From Ligilactobacillus ubinensis (lineage in GTDB: Bacteria; Bacillota; Bacilli; Lactobacillales; Lactobacillaceae), in contig NZ_JAIULA010000002.1 of the NCBI RefSeq assembly GCF_024160875.1, positions 1 to 64,000 on the forward strand: DNA of 64,000 nt. Direction: 5' to 3'. This document shows, piece by piece, positions 39,607 to 48,476 of this stretch. Numbering within the stretch: position 1 is the stretch's first letter; the number at the start of each line of letters is the position of its first letter. The translations under genes were made by a program, and so were the position numbers. The notes under the pieces are model-generated. The model had not been told where the DNA came from, searched no databases, and saw only the letters and a list, made by a program, of their open reading frames with translations.

Positions 39607-40833
39607 TTAAATTGTATTTTTTTCTCTTGTTAAATGAACTTTTAAAACAACTACTATCCAAAAATTTATAAAAATTAGTACTGATGTTACTAAAAAAACA
39701 TATTGATAATCAAAACTACTAGATACAACTGAGCCTAATAATGGACCTATTACTCCACCCGCAGCCTGAAATGATTGATTATAACTAAAAATACGTCCAA
39801 ATGATTTTGCCGGCACACTAAGAGTTAATGCTGTTTGAACAGCTGGTAATAATGCTGCATTAGCTACACCAAGCAAAAAACGCCAAAACGCTAAAACCCA
39901 TGGTGATTCTGCCATAAACATTGGAATAAACAATAGTGTTGCTGCTGCTAATCCAAACAGTAATATTTTTAAAGGACCTATTAAATCCATCTTATGTCCT
40001 AGCCATGATGCAACGAGTAGTGTTCCAAAACCAGGTGTGGCAGCAACAACACCACTAACAAATGAAATATTACCTTGATCATGCATTAATTCTTTGACAA
40101 GCAAACTTATAATAGGCGAAATAGACATCAGCGAAGATTGCACAATCAAAGTTGTTAAAAACATTACAATTATTAACCTTTTATTTTCTAAAGCAGCAAA
40201 CATCTTAGCAGCTGGTTTTATCTCCTTTTTAGAAACAGGTTGGAAATTTTCTTTTGTATTAAAAAGTGTCATAAAAAAAGCAAGCGCCATACAAAAGCCC
40301 GTGATATAAAAAGGAATCCGATAACCAAATGCATCAGCCAAAATCCCTCCAAAAAGAGGGCCTAGCAAATTGCCTGTCACACCTGCCGTCATAATCATTG
40401 TCATCACAGATCCTGAACGAGACTTCGTTGTTTCTCCAGCTATAAATGCTGTAGCATTATTTATATATCCCGAAAAGGTTCCTTGAATCAAGCGTAAAAT
40501 AATAATCATCCAAACATTGCTAGCAGTACCTGTTAAAAAAATTGTTATTGCCATCACACCGGATGCACGAAGACACATTAATTTGCGTCCCTTTCTATCA
40601 GCTAAACTCCCCCAAAACGGCGAAACAATTGCTTGTGTCAAAAAGGTTCCTGCAAAAGCTATACCCGAATATATATTCAATTCAAAACGACTAAAATGAC
40701 CTATTGAATCAATAAACAAGGATAAAAAAGGCATGGTCATCGAAGCACCTAATCCCGTCATAAAACACCCAAACCATAATGCTATAAAAGTTTTTCGCCA
40801 TGTGGGAGGCAACTTATCGCCTTCTGCTAACAT
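39607..40833 (-). CDS. MFS multidrug efflux transporter (DHA1 type)
   Basis: A 408-residue protein with 12 predicted membrane helices. The cytoplasmic loop motif A reads GSLADRKGRKLM between helices 2 and 3, and motif C-like GNLLGPLFGGILAD follows, as in drug:proton antiporters. SFGRIFSYNQSFQAAGGVIGPLLGS is the matching segment in the second half. It resembles PmrA/MdtG-like exporters; the substrate is unknown. It is transcribed alone. Confidence 0.88.
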   Translation of the reverse strand: MLAEGDKLPPTWRKTFIALWFGCFMTGLGASMTMPFLSLFIDSIGHFSRFELNIYSGIAFAGTFLTQAIVSPFWGSLADRKGRKLMCLRASGVMAITIFLTGTASNVWMIIILRLIQGTFSGYINNATAFIAGETTKSRSGSVMTMIMTAGVTGNLLGPLFGGILADAFGYRIPFYITGFCMALAFFMTLFNTKENFQPVSKKEIKPAAKMFAALENKRLIIVMFLTTLIVQSSLMSISPIISLLVKELMHDQGNISFVSGVVAATPGFGTLLVASWLGHKMDLIGPLKILLFGLAAATLLFIPMFMAESPWVLAFWRFLLGVANAALLPAVQTALTLSVPAKSFGRIFSYNQSFQAAGGVIGPLLGSVVSSSFDYQYVFLVTSVLIFINFWIVVVLKVHLTREKNTI

Positions 40834-40939
40834 CCAAACAAATCCTTTCTCGCTAAAAACATCGTAATAGTTATTATCCTAACACTATTTTCATAAAATT
40901 TCACATTAATTTGCATTTAACCATATTTTTTAATTCAAA

Positions 40940-41203
40940 TTAATCATCCAAGTCTCTCTCAATATTCAAACCATATAAATTGCTAACAGGTGCTTGCTCA
41001 TCTGCTTGATGTACTACTAAAATTGCAACTGCACCTTTACTTGATACATAACCAGCAAATTGAGCTACTTCCTCCACAACGTAAGCAAGTCCATCTGAAT
41101 TATAAATATATTGACCTGCTTTAGGCATGTTTTCAAAGAAAGTTTTATTCATCTTATAATATTCCCCATTATTGTCGTGCATTATTAAAATAACTTTTAC
41201 CAT
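40940..41203 (-). CDS. Hypothetical protein, 87 residues
   Basis: MVKVILIMHDNNGEYYKMNKTFF starts a small soluble protein with beta-strand character and an acidic end (NIERDLDD). A GGAGG site lies just upstream of the ATG. I recognise no domain. The gene stands alone before the ABC transporter. Confidence 0.6.
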   Translation of the reverse strand: MVKVILIMHDNNGEYYKMNKTFFENMPKAGQYIYNSDGLAYVVEEVAQFAGYVSSKGAVAILVVHQADEQAPVSNLYGLNIERDLDD

Positions 41204-41259
41204 GATAAAACCTCCATTATGCTATATTTTTTCTTTATTATATTATAATACCACTAAAA

Positions 41260-41302
41260 ATGGCTAGAAAGCGTTAAAATAACTTCACCGCTTTCTAGCC
41301 AT
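41260..41302 (-). terminator. Terminator of the amino-acid ABC transporter operon
   Basis: ATGGCTAGAAAGCG (41260-41273) pairs with its complement at 41289-41302, with five T after it on the minus strand. Confidence 0.85.
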
Positions 41303-41308
41303 TTAAAA

Positions 41309-42049
41309 TTAAACATTGATTACTTTATCCAAGAACGCCTTAGTCCGTTCATTTTGAGGATGATCAAATACTTGATCAGGTTTTCCTTCTTCCATTACAC
41401 GACCATCTGCCATAAAGACAACTCTATCTGCTACTTCTTTAGCAAATCCCATTTCATGTGTTACCACAACCATTGTCATCCCTTTTTTGGCTAAATCCTT
41501 CATAACCTCTAAAACATCTCCGACCATTTCTGGATCTAAAGCACTAGTAGGTTCATCAAATAACATTACATCTGGATTCATAGCTAAAGCACGTGCAATA
41601 GCAACTCTCTGCTTTTGACCACCTGAAAGTGAAGATGGCATTGCATCAAATTTTTCTGATAAACCAACTGTCTCTAACAAATCTTTCGCTTGTTTCTTAG
41701 CTTCATCTTTTGAACTTTTTCCTAATTCTATTGGTGCTAACATTATATTTTCACCAACAGTCATATTATTAAATAAATTAAAATGTTGGAAAACCATACC
41801 GATATTTTCACGCGCTTTATCTATATTAGTAGAAGATAAACTAATATCTTGACCATCAATAACAATTGAACCGCTAGTAGGTTCCTCAAGCTTATTTAAG
41901 CAACGCAATAACGTACTTTTTCCTGAACCAGATGGGCCTATTAAAACAACAACTTCATTATTAGCAACTTTAAAATCAATTCCCTTTAAAACATGATTGG
42001 CGCCATAATTTTTCTTTAAATTTGTGACATTAACTTTGTATTCCGACAT
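41309..42049 (-). CDS. Polar amino acid ABC transporter ATPase (GlnQ type)
   Basis: A 246-residue ATPase with Walker [10 protein letters not shown], signature LSGGQKQR, Walker [15 protein letters not shown] and the [19 protein letters not shown] segment typical of the GlnQ/HisP group. It starts at the last base of the binding-protein/permease gene, forming a two-gene uptake system, probably for glutamine or glutamate. Confidence 0.93.
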   Translation of the reverse strand: MSEYKVNVTNLKKNYGANHVLKGIDFKVANNEVVVLIGPSGSGKSTLLRCLNKLEEPTSGSIVIDGQDISLSSTNIDKARENIGMVFQHFNLFNNMTVGENIMLAPIELGKSSKDEAKKQAKDLLETVGLSEKFDAMPSSLSGGQKQRVAIARALAMNPDVMLFDEPTSALDPEMVGDVLEVMKDLAKKGMTMVVVTHEMGFAKEVADRVVFMADGRVMEEGKPDQVFDHPQNERTKAFLDKVINV

Positions 42050-43506
42050 TAGTTTTTAATCCTCCGTTCAATCCACTTAGATAAGAGCGTTAATACTGTA
42101 ATCATCAATAAGTAAATCACAGCAACTATTGCCCAAATTCTAAATCCCTGTAAATTACGTGCAATAATAATCTTACCTGTTTGTGTCAATTCAAGAATTC
42201 CAATAACAGATAGTATAGACGTATCTTTTAGCGTAATAATGAATTGATTAACAAAAGATGGAATCATAATTTTTATTCCTTGTGGTAAAACTACTTTACG
42301 CATTGATTTACTAAAAGGTAATCCTAAACTACGTGCTGCCTCCATTTGGCCACTATCAACAGCTTCTATACCACCTTTAACAAAAGCCCCGATATATGCA
42401 CCTTCATTTAAAGTAAGTGTTATAATCCCGGCAACAAAAGCCGGAACTTTTGTTCCTGTTAAACTTGGAATGCCATTGTAAATAAATAATGCTAAGACAA
42501 TCAGTGGTAACCCACGGAAGATATATATAATTGTCGTTGAAAGTCCTTGTGCAATTTTACTAGGAACAACACCTAGTAATCCAATTAAAATTCCAAAGAT
42601 TGTTGCAAATAGAATTCCGACAATGGTTAACCACAACGTTTCTTCAATCCCACTTATAAACGCACTTTTATTCTGTTTCAATAAAGCTAACATTGTATAA
42701 CTATCGCTTGAGTTTTCTGATGACTTCTTTTGTGCTGATACTGCTTTTTTGCCTGTATATTTTTCTATAATCTTGGCATATGTACCATCTTTCTTTAGAG
42801 CCTTTAATCCCTTATTAAATTTATTTAATAGTACTTGATTATGTCCCTTTCTCACTGCAAAACCATAATTTCCTGTATCTGTTGGCTTTGTAACAATTTT
42901 AAGTCCTAATCCTGTTTTAACACCGTATTGCAATACTGCACTATCATCAAAACAAGCTACTGCATTACCTGTTTTAACATCATCATATACGCTATCCGAA
43001 TCATCAAAGGTTACTGTTTTAAAACCATATTTCTTCTTGATTGAATTAGCATAATCTGCCCCAGATGTTCCTGTTTTTATAGCAACTGTTTTCCCTTTTA
43101 ATTGTTTTAAGCTTGTGACTTTACTTCCCTTTTTCACCGCCATTACAATTCCTGATGAATAGTATGGATTTGAAAAATCAAATGTCTTTTTCCGTTCAGT
43201 TGTTATAGACATTCCTGCAATCATACCATCCACTTGACCAGACTGGACCGCTTGTATTGCAGCGTTAAAGCCAATAGGTTTTATTTCAACCTTAAATCCT
43301 TCTTTTTTAGCAACTGCCTTGATCAGTTCCATATCAATCCCAACGTACTTGTTGTTTGAGTTTGCATAAACAAATGGGGGGAATGTAACATCAGTAGCTA
43401 TTGTATAAGTTTTCTCGGATGCCTCAACTTGTTGCGTAGGTTGTCCTACAGTTGCAATAAATGCAAAACCAAACACCAAGCTAAACCAAACTATAAACTT
43501 TTTCAT
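42049..43506 (-). CDS. Amino acid ABC transporter fusion of binding protein and permease (GlnHP type)
   Basis: A 485-residue fusion. A signal peptide (1-29) is followed by a periplasmic-type binding domain to about 260 ([21 protein letters not shown]-like core, [12 protein letters not shown]), a short Lys/Ser linker, then a permease from about 270 with five membrane helices and the ATPase-contact loop [21 protein letters not shown]. Such fusions are typical of lactic acid bacteria. The substrate is most likely glutamine/glutamate. Confidence 0.93.
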   Translation of the reverse strand: MKKFIVWFSLVFGFAFIATVGQPTQQVEASEKTYTIATDVTFPPFVYANSNNKYVGIDMELIKAVAKKEGFKVEIKPIGFNAAIQAVQSGQVDGMIAGMSITTERKKTFDFSNPYYSSGIVMAVKKGSKVTSLKQLKGKTVAIKTGTSGADYANSIKKKYGFKTVTFDDSDSVYDDVKTGNAVACFDDSAVLQYGVKTGLGLKIVTKPTDTGNYGFAVRKGHNQVLLNKFNKGLKALKKDGTYAKIIEKYTGKKAVSAQKKSSENSSDSYTMLALLKQNKSAFISGIEETLWLTIVGILFATIFGILIGLLGVVPSKIAQGLSTTIIYIFRGLPLIVLALFIYNGIPSLTGTKVPAFVAGIITLTLNEGAYIGAFVKGGIEAVDSGQMEAARSLGLPFSKSMRKVVLPQGIKIMIPSFVNQFIITLKDTSILSVIGILELTQTGKIIIARNLQGFRIWAIVAVIYLLMITVLTLLSKWIERRIKN

Positions 43507-43738
43507 ATGAAAATTTCCCCAATCTTTATTAGTGTATTCTTATTATAACACACAATTGTAATAAAATGTTATATTCTCTAACATAAGAAACTCTCTAGTT
43601 CAGCTATTTCAATAATTACTTTTCATTATATTAGCTTTTTTTTATTATCCAAATTTAATAAATATTTTTTTATTATCAAATGCTGCTTTCATTACTATAG
43701 ACAAACTATTTCAACCTTAGAAAATTTAATAAAAATAG

Positions 43739-43767
43739 TTGACTACCCTACATTGAGATAATATAAT
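43739..43767 (+). promoter_or_regulatory. Promoter of the tRNA-Gln gene
   Basis: TTGACT (43739-43744), a 17-base spacer and TATAAT (43762-43767), 20 bases before the tRNA. Confidence 0.8.
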
Positions 43768-43786
43768 ATAATAGTTGATTATTTAG

Positions 43787-43859
43787 TGGGCATTCGCCAA
43801 ATTGGTAAGGCAGTGGACTCTGAATCCATAATTTACAGGTTCGAGCCCTGTATGCCCAA
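43787..43859 (+). tRNA. tRNA-Gln(CTG)
   Basis: 73 bases fold into a complete cloverleaf. The acceptor is TGGGCAT with ATGCCCA, the D arm GCC/GGC, the anticodon stem GTGGA/TCCAT with loop CTCTGAA (anticodon CTG, reading CAG), and the T arm ACAGG-TTCGAGC-CCTGT. The U1-A72 pair suits a glutamine tRNA. CCA is not encoded. It is a single-gene transcript with its own promoter and terminator; the main Gln tRNA of such genomes has anticodon TTG. Confidence 0.9.
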
Positions 43860-43872
43860 TAACGTATATTTT

Positions 43873-43918
43873 AAAGCTATTGAATCTTCTTAAACAGTTG
43901 ATTTAATAGCTTTTTTGT
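43873..43918 (+). terminator. Terminator of the tRNA-Gln gene
   Basis: AAAGCTATT (43873-43881) pairs with AATAGCTTT (43905-43913), followed by a T-run. The stretch from here to 44193 has no gene apart from the terminator hairpin at 44033-44055. Confidence 0.75.
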
Positions 43919-44032
43919 TTTTTAATTTATTGTCTATTTTGATGTTTTTAATTTCAAATGCACCGCAAAAATTCTAATTTTCAAGCATGCACTTAGCATA
44001 AATAATTCTCTTAGAACAACAAAAACACCTCA

Positions 44033-44055
44033 TCCAATTAAGAATGAGGCTCTTA
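44033..44055 (-). terminator. Hairpin terminator, minus strand
   Basis: CCTCAT and ATGAGG arms around a short loop, then GTGTTTTTG on the minus strand. It lies about 140 bases past the SnoaL-like gene and probably ends its transcript. Confidence 0.55.
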
Positions 44056-44193
44056 CAATACTCTGTTGGTCGTTTCATTTAAAGTTGTGTAGAGTTCTAG
44101 ATCTACTTCAACTCTATTCTAGTCTAATTCAAAGTGTTTGTAACAAATCCTGCACGCTTTAAATGACTACTTATCATCTTGAATTTTTTATTA

Positions 44194-44583
44194 TCATTGC
44201 AGTTCTGGCATAGAAAATGGATAAAAAATTTCATGCTTTGTTTCATATTCAATAATTTCTGATATTTTATCACTATCATTAAATCTAATTTTAGATATAC
44301 CATCAAAGATATCTTCGCTTTTCTCTTTTGCATGAAAAGTCCAAGTTACAAAAAAGTAGTTTTTCTCTATATTAACTGTATTTATTGCCCAATCTAAAAC
44401 AACTTGTTTTTCTAATTGATGTCTTACCCACAGGTGAATTTCATCAAGATTTTGATAACACGCACCGTAACATTCACGATAAAAAATATTTGTGTCAAAA
44501 ATAGCATCAAGCTTAGAAAAGTCTCGTTGCACCCACATCTGAAAATATTCTGCAATTAATTTCTTTCTATATTCATTGCGCAT
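44194..44583 (-). CDS. SnoaL-like/NTF2-fold protein
   Basis: A 129-residue protein, MRNEYRKKLIAEYFQMWVQRDFSKLDAIFD, with the helix-then-curved-sheet pattern of the SnoaL-like polyketide-cyclase-related NTF2 superfamily. Members include isomerases and proteins of unknown role; no catalytic residues can be fixed here. It lies in the accessory pocket between two tRNA genes. Confidence 0.65.
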   Translation of the reverse strand: MRNEYRKKLIAEYFQMWVQRDFSKLDAIFDTNIFYRECYGACYQNLDEIHLWVRHQLEKQVVLDWAINTVNIEKNYFFVTWTFHAKEKSEDIFDGISKIRFNDSDKISEIIEYETKHEIFYPFSMPELQ

Positions 44584-44688
44584 AAATTGCTCCTTAATTT
44601 CTATAGCCCAAGAATCAAATTATTAAACATAAGAACCAAAAAGTGATTAACTCTAAAACTTATATATCTAGTTATAGAGTTGTAATAT

Positions 44689-44955
44689 TTAATGAAGCGC
44701 AGTCACAAAAGCAATTGCCCCAAATAAAATTCCTGGAAGATTTGCCAAAAATACGGGCCAGTCTCTATTCTTTTTAAAATAAGCATACGTACACCAAAAT
44801 AATCCGTTTATTGCAGCTACTAATGGTTGCACTGGATTACCATAGTTGCCATTCAAATTGCTTAGTATCTGTGGAATATACGAAACATACATTAATATTG
44901 CTAATACAGTAGCAACTTTACCTATGATACGAATAAATTTTATTTCTTTATCCAA
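44689..44955 (-). CDS. SemiSWEET sugar transporter
   Basis: An 88-residue protein with three membrane helices, at about 10-30, 42-60 and 66-86. The PQ motif is MYVSYIPQI, and an Asn is present in the third helix (FLANLPG), as in bacterial SemiSWEETs, which dimerise to move sugars along their gradient. AAINGLFWCTYAY is the second-helix signature. The gene is alone, so its sugar cannot be guessed from context. Confidence 0.85.
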   Translation of the reverse strand: MDKEIKFIRIIGKVATVLAILMYVSYIPQILSNLNGNYGNPVQPLVAAINGLFWCTYAYFKKNRDWPVFLANLPGILFGAIAFVTALH

Positions 44956-45070
44956 AAAAATCCTCCTTAGATTGCATAAAACGACATATAGATAGTTATA
45001 TAAATTTCCTATAGCTTATATGATTTATCATCTTCGCTTTATTCATGTAATTAATAAAATTATGAAAATA

Positions 45071-45117
45071 AAAAATGGTATTAAATAGAATTTGTTTCTA
45101 TCAGTACCATTTTTAAA
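45071..45117. terminator. Hairpin terminator between convergent or tandem small genes
   Basis: AAAAATGGTA pairs with TACCATTTTT around a loop of about 24 bases. It follows the gene ending at 45192 on the minus strand. Confidence 0.6.
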
Positions 45118-45191
45118 GAACACTTTAATTAATAGCTATCAATTGTACTACTACAACAACAACGCTCTTTTAGCTAAAAGTCAAACTTATC

Positions 45192-45530
45192 TTAAACACC
45201 TTCAAATTTATGTTGTTTCTTCTTTGCCTTTTTTTTCATATCTTCAGCATATCGATAAGCATTTTTTTTCAAATAACGCAAAAGTTCATTCTCATTTTTA
45301 AATTCACGTGGATGAATTTGTCCGTGCAAACGTAATGAAATTTTATTTATCTTTGTTCTTCCTGTCCACGTATAATTGTGTTCCACAATGAACCTGTTTA
45401 AGTAATTACCTTCATCATTTTTTTCAAATTTTAGAATGTAGTTCTTTTCGGGCACCATCAATGGATTAACGTGCTCTTTCTCATACGCTACATTATGTGC
45501 TTTTAAAAAATTCTTTGTTTTCCTAAGCAT
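45192..45530 (-). CDS. Hypothetical protein, 112 residues, basic
   Basis: MLRKTKNFLKAHNVAYEKEHVNPL begins a strongly basic soluble protein whose last 20 residues are Lys-rich (MKKKAKKKQHKFEGV). The middle, YTWTGRTKINKISLRLHGQIH, looks like beta-strands. AGGAGG precedes the ATG. I recognise no family; nucleic-acid binding would suit the charge but is only a guess. Confidence 0.6.
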   Translation of the reverse strand: MLRKTKNFLKAHNVAYEKEHVNPLMVPEKNYILKFEKNDEGNYLNRFIVEHNYTWTGRTKINKISLRLHGQIHPREFKNENELLRYLKKNAYRYAEDMKKKAKKKQHKFEGV

Positions 45531-45781
45531 GTTAATTCCTCCTTTTGACAGTTTCTATTATCAACAAGCTTTACTTTTTTAATATCCAACTACCTATATA
45601 TATAATATTATTTCATTTGCAATAAGTCAAAAAGCTTTATACTTTTGTATATTTAAAAAAATATGAATTGCATATATCATAAATACACAATCCATATTAT
45701 TTATAAATATACTAACTGTGCTAAACTTTATAAAAAGTTTTCATTCGCAGTCTCAATTTCTACAAACATGATACAAAAATA

Positions 45782-45854
45782 TCACCCGTACGGGGATCGA
45801 ACCCGTAACTCCGCCTTGAGAGGGCGACGTCTTAACCAATTTGACCAACGGGCA
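45782..45854 (-). tRNA. tRNA-Glu(CTC) with an unusual first base pair
   Basis: 73 bases fold into a cloverleaf: acceptor TGCCCGT with ACGGGTG, D arm GTC/GAC, anticodon stem TCGCC/GGCGG with loop CTCTCAA (anticodon CTC, reading GAG), and T arm ACGGG-TTCGATC-CCCGT. It resembles tRNA-Glu but begins with U, so positions 1 and 72 form U-G where glutamate tRNAs normally have G-C. CCA is not encoded. It is a lone gene with its own promoter. Confidence 0.85.
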
Positions 45855-45873
45855 ATAGCAGAACACTTATATT

Positions 45874-45901
45874 ATTATATACTATTATTCATTTTTGTCA
45901 A
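45874..45901 (-). promoter_or_regulatory. Promoter of the tRNA-Glu gene
   Basis: On the minus strand TTGACA (45896-45901), a 16-base spacer and TATAAT (45874-45879), 20 bases before the tRNA. Confidence 0.8.
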
Positions 45902-46091
45902 TTTTTTTTTGCATAAAAATAATTATAGTATGCAAATACATGATGAATATTATCGCACAATACATAAGTGATAACACTATTACCCAATTTAATATGGGAA
46001 GTTGTAAAAATCTTTGATTTATAATTAAAAAAAATGTAAATACACCAAATTGCAAAAGTTTTCTTCTCAGATTTTTAATTCTATTAATCAT
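45885..46091 (-). CDS. Possible small two-helix membrane protein
   Basis: Starting at the ATG that overlaps the stop of the phosphodiesterase gene (ATGATTAA), this gives 68 residues: a basic start MINRIKNLRRKLL and two hydrophobic segments (about 13-28 and 35-58). Overlap with the upstream gene and the positive-inside start support it. The 3' end overlaps the tRNA-Glu promoter, which counts against it. No family recognised. Confidence 0.4.
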   Translation of the reverse strand: MINRIKNLRRKLLQFGVFTFFLIINQRFLQLPILNWVIVLSLMYCAIIFIMYLHTIIIFMQKKIDKNE

Positions 46092-46608
46092 TTCTTTTAA
46101 ACTGAACATGTAATTTAGGAACTTCTTTCATATCTCGTGTGTAATACTGCACATCTATAACTTTAGTTGTCGTCTCAACAATACAATATGTTCCACCTAC
46201 ATATTGATATGCACCTCTAGGAAAACTAATGCTACCTGGATTAAGATACAAACGATTATTCACAAATTCTGTTCCTAATTGATGTGTATGTCCAAAAAAA
46301 ACTAGGTTTGCATCAACATTTTCAGCTAAACTAGCGATTTTTTGCAAATTAATACCTACACCTAACAAATGACCATGAGCAAGTAAAATTTTGTCTTCCC
46401 CACTCTTAATTACTTTTTTTTCTGCAAAAGCTGGATCATAGTCACAATTGCCAGTTACAACAGCATAGCTTTTAAACAATTCATCATTGGCCGGTAATTC
46501 TGAATCTCCACAATGTAATAATAAATCAACCTTATCACTGTAATGCTTGAGTAACTTGACTAAAATTTCTCGGTCTCCATGACTATCACTCACTACTAAA
46601 TATCGCAT
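46084..46608 (-). CDS. YfcE/MJ0936-family metallophosphoesterase
   Basis: A 174-residue phosphodiesterase with two-metal motifs: VVSDSHGDRE at the N terminus, LHCGDSE, VTGNCD and FFGHTHQLG. The start MRYLVVSDSHG is chosen over an upstream in-frame ATG inside rdgB. It overlaps the rdgB frame end region, and the rdgB-yfcE pair is common in Firmicutes. Substrate in vivo is unknown. Confidence 0.92.
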   Translation of the reverse strand: MRYLVVSDSHGDREILVKLLKHYSDKVDLLLHCGDSELPANDELFKSYAVVTGNCDYDPAFAEKKVIKSGEDKILLAHGHLLGVGINLQKIASLAENVDANLVFFGHTHQLGTEFVNNRLYLNPGSISFPRGAYQYVGGTYCIVETTTKVIDVQYYTRDMKEVPKLHVQFKRND

Positions 46609-46609
46609 A

Positions 46610-47212
46610 CTAATCCTCCCACCAATTAGCAAATTTATTCATTAAATTCCGTGTCGCAATTCCTCGATGACTAACTTTATTTTTTTGAGTTGCTGTCAAT
46701 TCAGCAAATGTTTTGCCTAACTCAGGATAATAAAATAAGGGATCATACCCAAAACCATCTATACCCCTTTTTTCTTTCAAAATCACACCATAAGCATCCC
46801 CAGTTGCTACTAATTCATCTTTCTTTGGATGTATTACTACTATCGAACAATGAAAGTGTGCTGTTCTTTGCTCTTCTGGGACCATTTTCAAATTATCAAG
46901 CAGTTTTTTATTATTTGCTACATCATCATGATCACCAGCATATCTAGCTGAATAAATACCAGGTTCACCATTTAATGCATCTACAATTAAACCTGAATCA
47001 TCAGCTAAAACAGGTATATTTAATGCTGTAGCTATCGTTTGCGCTTTTATTCGCGCATTTTGAGTAAATGTAGTTCCATTCTCATTTATTTTGGGTAATG
47101 CAGTATAATCTGCTAATGTTTTTATTTTTAGTCCCAATTCAGCAAAAATATTTGCATATTCACGCGCTTTCCCCAGATTATTTGTTGCAATTAAAATAGT
47201 GTCATTTTCCAT
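46610..47212 (-). CDS. rdgB: XTP/dITP pyrophosphatase, RdgB/HAM1 family
   Basis: Hydrolyses deaminated purine nucleotides such as dITP and XTP, keeping them out of DNA. The 200-residue protein shows IATNNLGKAREY at the N terminus, LADDSGLIVDALNGEPGIYSA in part, and FGYDPLFY. The usual murI partner of lactobacilli is missing upstream. Confidence 0.94.
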   Translation of the reverse strand: MENDTILIATNNLGKAREYANIFAELGLKIKTLADYTALPKINENGTTFTQNARIKAQTIATALNIPVLADDSGLIVDALNGEPGIYSARYAGDHDDVANNKKLLDNLKMVPEEQRTAHFHCSIVVIHPKKDELVATGDAYGVILKEKRGIDGFGYDPLFYYPELGKTFAELTATQKNKVSHRGIATRNLMNKFANWWED

Positions 47213-47386
47213 TTTGCCACCTCACTTTATACTTATACTATTATGCCATTTGGCTATTATAATTTCAATCAAGTCCTACTTTAATAAGTAAACATATTTA
47301 TAAATTTTTTAGTAAAGATAAAAAACAGTTTGCATTTCTAGTAAACAGGTTATAATGTATAATTAGATATCATTGGAGGAATATGT

Positions 47387-47899
47387 ATGAACGACAATTT
47401 TTACGATTTATCACTTGCAGATAAAACTAAGATTTCTACATTTGGTTTAACTGTTTTACGTGACTCTTTATTGCCTCAACTTACAGATGGCGATAACAAT
47501 ATTTTATATTGGGCAGGAAAAAAATTAGCACGTCAATTTTTTGTTGCTAACGAAGCTGACCTTCCACTCTTTTTTGAACAAGCAGGTTGGGGGCTGTTAA
47601 CTCATAAAAAGAATAAAGGCAATCAACAGATTTTCACATTATCTGGTCCAATAATAGCCACTCGCCTTAAATTAAGTAAGGAAGCTGATTTCAAATTAGA
47701 ATGTGGTTTTTTGGCTGAAACAATACAAAATCAAACCAAAGTTTTATCTGAAGCCTTTTTAGATAACGCTAATGAGCGTAAAGGAGTTGTTACGCTCATT
47801 GTCCAATTTGATACAAAAGACTACGTAAATCCTGACTTATATAAACAATTAACACCTCTAGAAATATTACACGCTGATACAATATCAGAAGAAAATTAA
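47387..47899 (+). CDS. YslB-like DUF2507 family protein
   Basis: A 170-residue protein, MNDNFYDLSLADKTKISTFGLTVLRDSLLPQL, matching DUF2507 (YslB), a V4R-like fold that in Bacilli lies near trxA and mutS2. ILYWAGKKLARQF is its conserved core. Function is unknown. GGAGGA lies 6 bases before the ATG. Confidence 0.85.
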   Translation: MNDNFYDLSLADKTKISTFGLTVLRDSLLPQLTDGDNNILYWAGKKLARQFFVANEADLPLFFEQAGWGLLTHKKNKGNQQIFTLSGPIIATRLKLSKEADFKLECGFLAETIQNQTKVLSEAFLDNANERKGVVTLIVQFDTKDYVNPDLYKQLTPLEILHADTISEEN

Positions 47900-48026
47900 T
47901 CTCGTGCCACTACCACTAAAAATGGAATAAAAGACAGTTATTTAATACCTTATCCTGAATACTCAGGATTAATTTTGGTGCACATTTCAAAACCAAATAT
48001 TTGTAACTAAAAATATTCTAAATATA

Positions 48027-48074
48027 AAAAAGCTGACATATTATGAAGCACCCCATAATATATCAGCTTTTTTG
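48027..48074. terminator. Bidirectional terminator between yslB-like gene and trxA
   Basis: AAAAAAGCTGACATATTATG pairs with CATAATATATCAGCTTTTTT across a short loop, with T-runs both ways. It sits between the convergent genes. Confidence 0.85.
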
Positions 48075-48085
48075 TATTCTTTAAA

Positions 48086-48397
48086 TTAAATATATTGTTC
48101 CAATTTAGCTTGGATAACATCTTTAGGATGATATCCTACAATAGTATCCACAACTTCACCATCTTTTTTGATAAGCAATGTTGGAATACTCATAATACCA
48201 AATTTAGTGGCTGTTGCTTGATTCTTATCAACATCTACCTTACCAAAAACGACTTTATCACCCATTTCACCAGCTAACTGTTCAATAACTGGTGATTGCA
48301 TACGACAAGGACCACACCATGTTGCCCAAAAGTCTGTCAAAGTTACACCTTTTGCTGTTTCTTTATCAAATGTTTGATCTGTAAATTCTTTAACCAT
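48086..48397 (-). CDS. trxA: Thioredoxin
   Basis: Cytosolic disulfide reductase. The active site is WATWCGPCRMQSP, with the cis-proline in SIPTLLI. The start MVKEFTDQTFDKE has GGAGG upstream and gives 103 residues, the standard length. It lies just after mutS2, as in relatives. Confidence 0.95.
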   Translation of the reverse strand: MVKEFTDQTFDKETAKGVTLTDFWATWCGPCRMQSPVIEQLAGEMGDKVVFGKVDVDKNQATATKFGIMSIPTLLIKKDGEVVDTIVGYHPKDVIQAKLEQYI

Positions 48398-48476
48398 TTT
48401 TAAATTCCTCCATTCAATGTTACTTTTCGTAAGCAAATGATAACATACTAGCTAAAAAAAGCAAGTTTACTGCTCT

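Noticed and set aside
44124-44333. Minus-strand frame overlapping the SnoaL-like gene
   Set aside because: It is another frame of the same stretch, with no ribosome binding site and an unlikely composition; the SnoaL-like frame is better supported.
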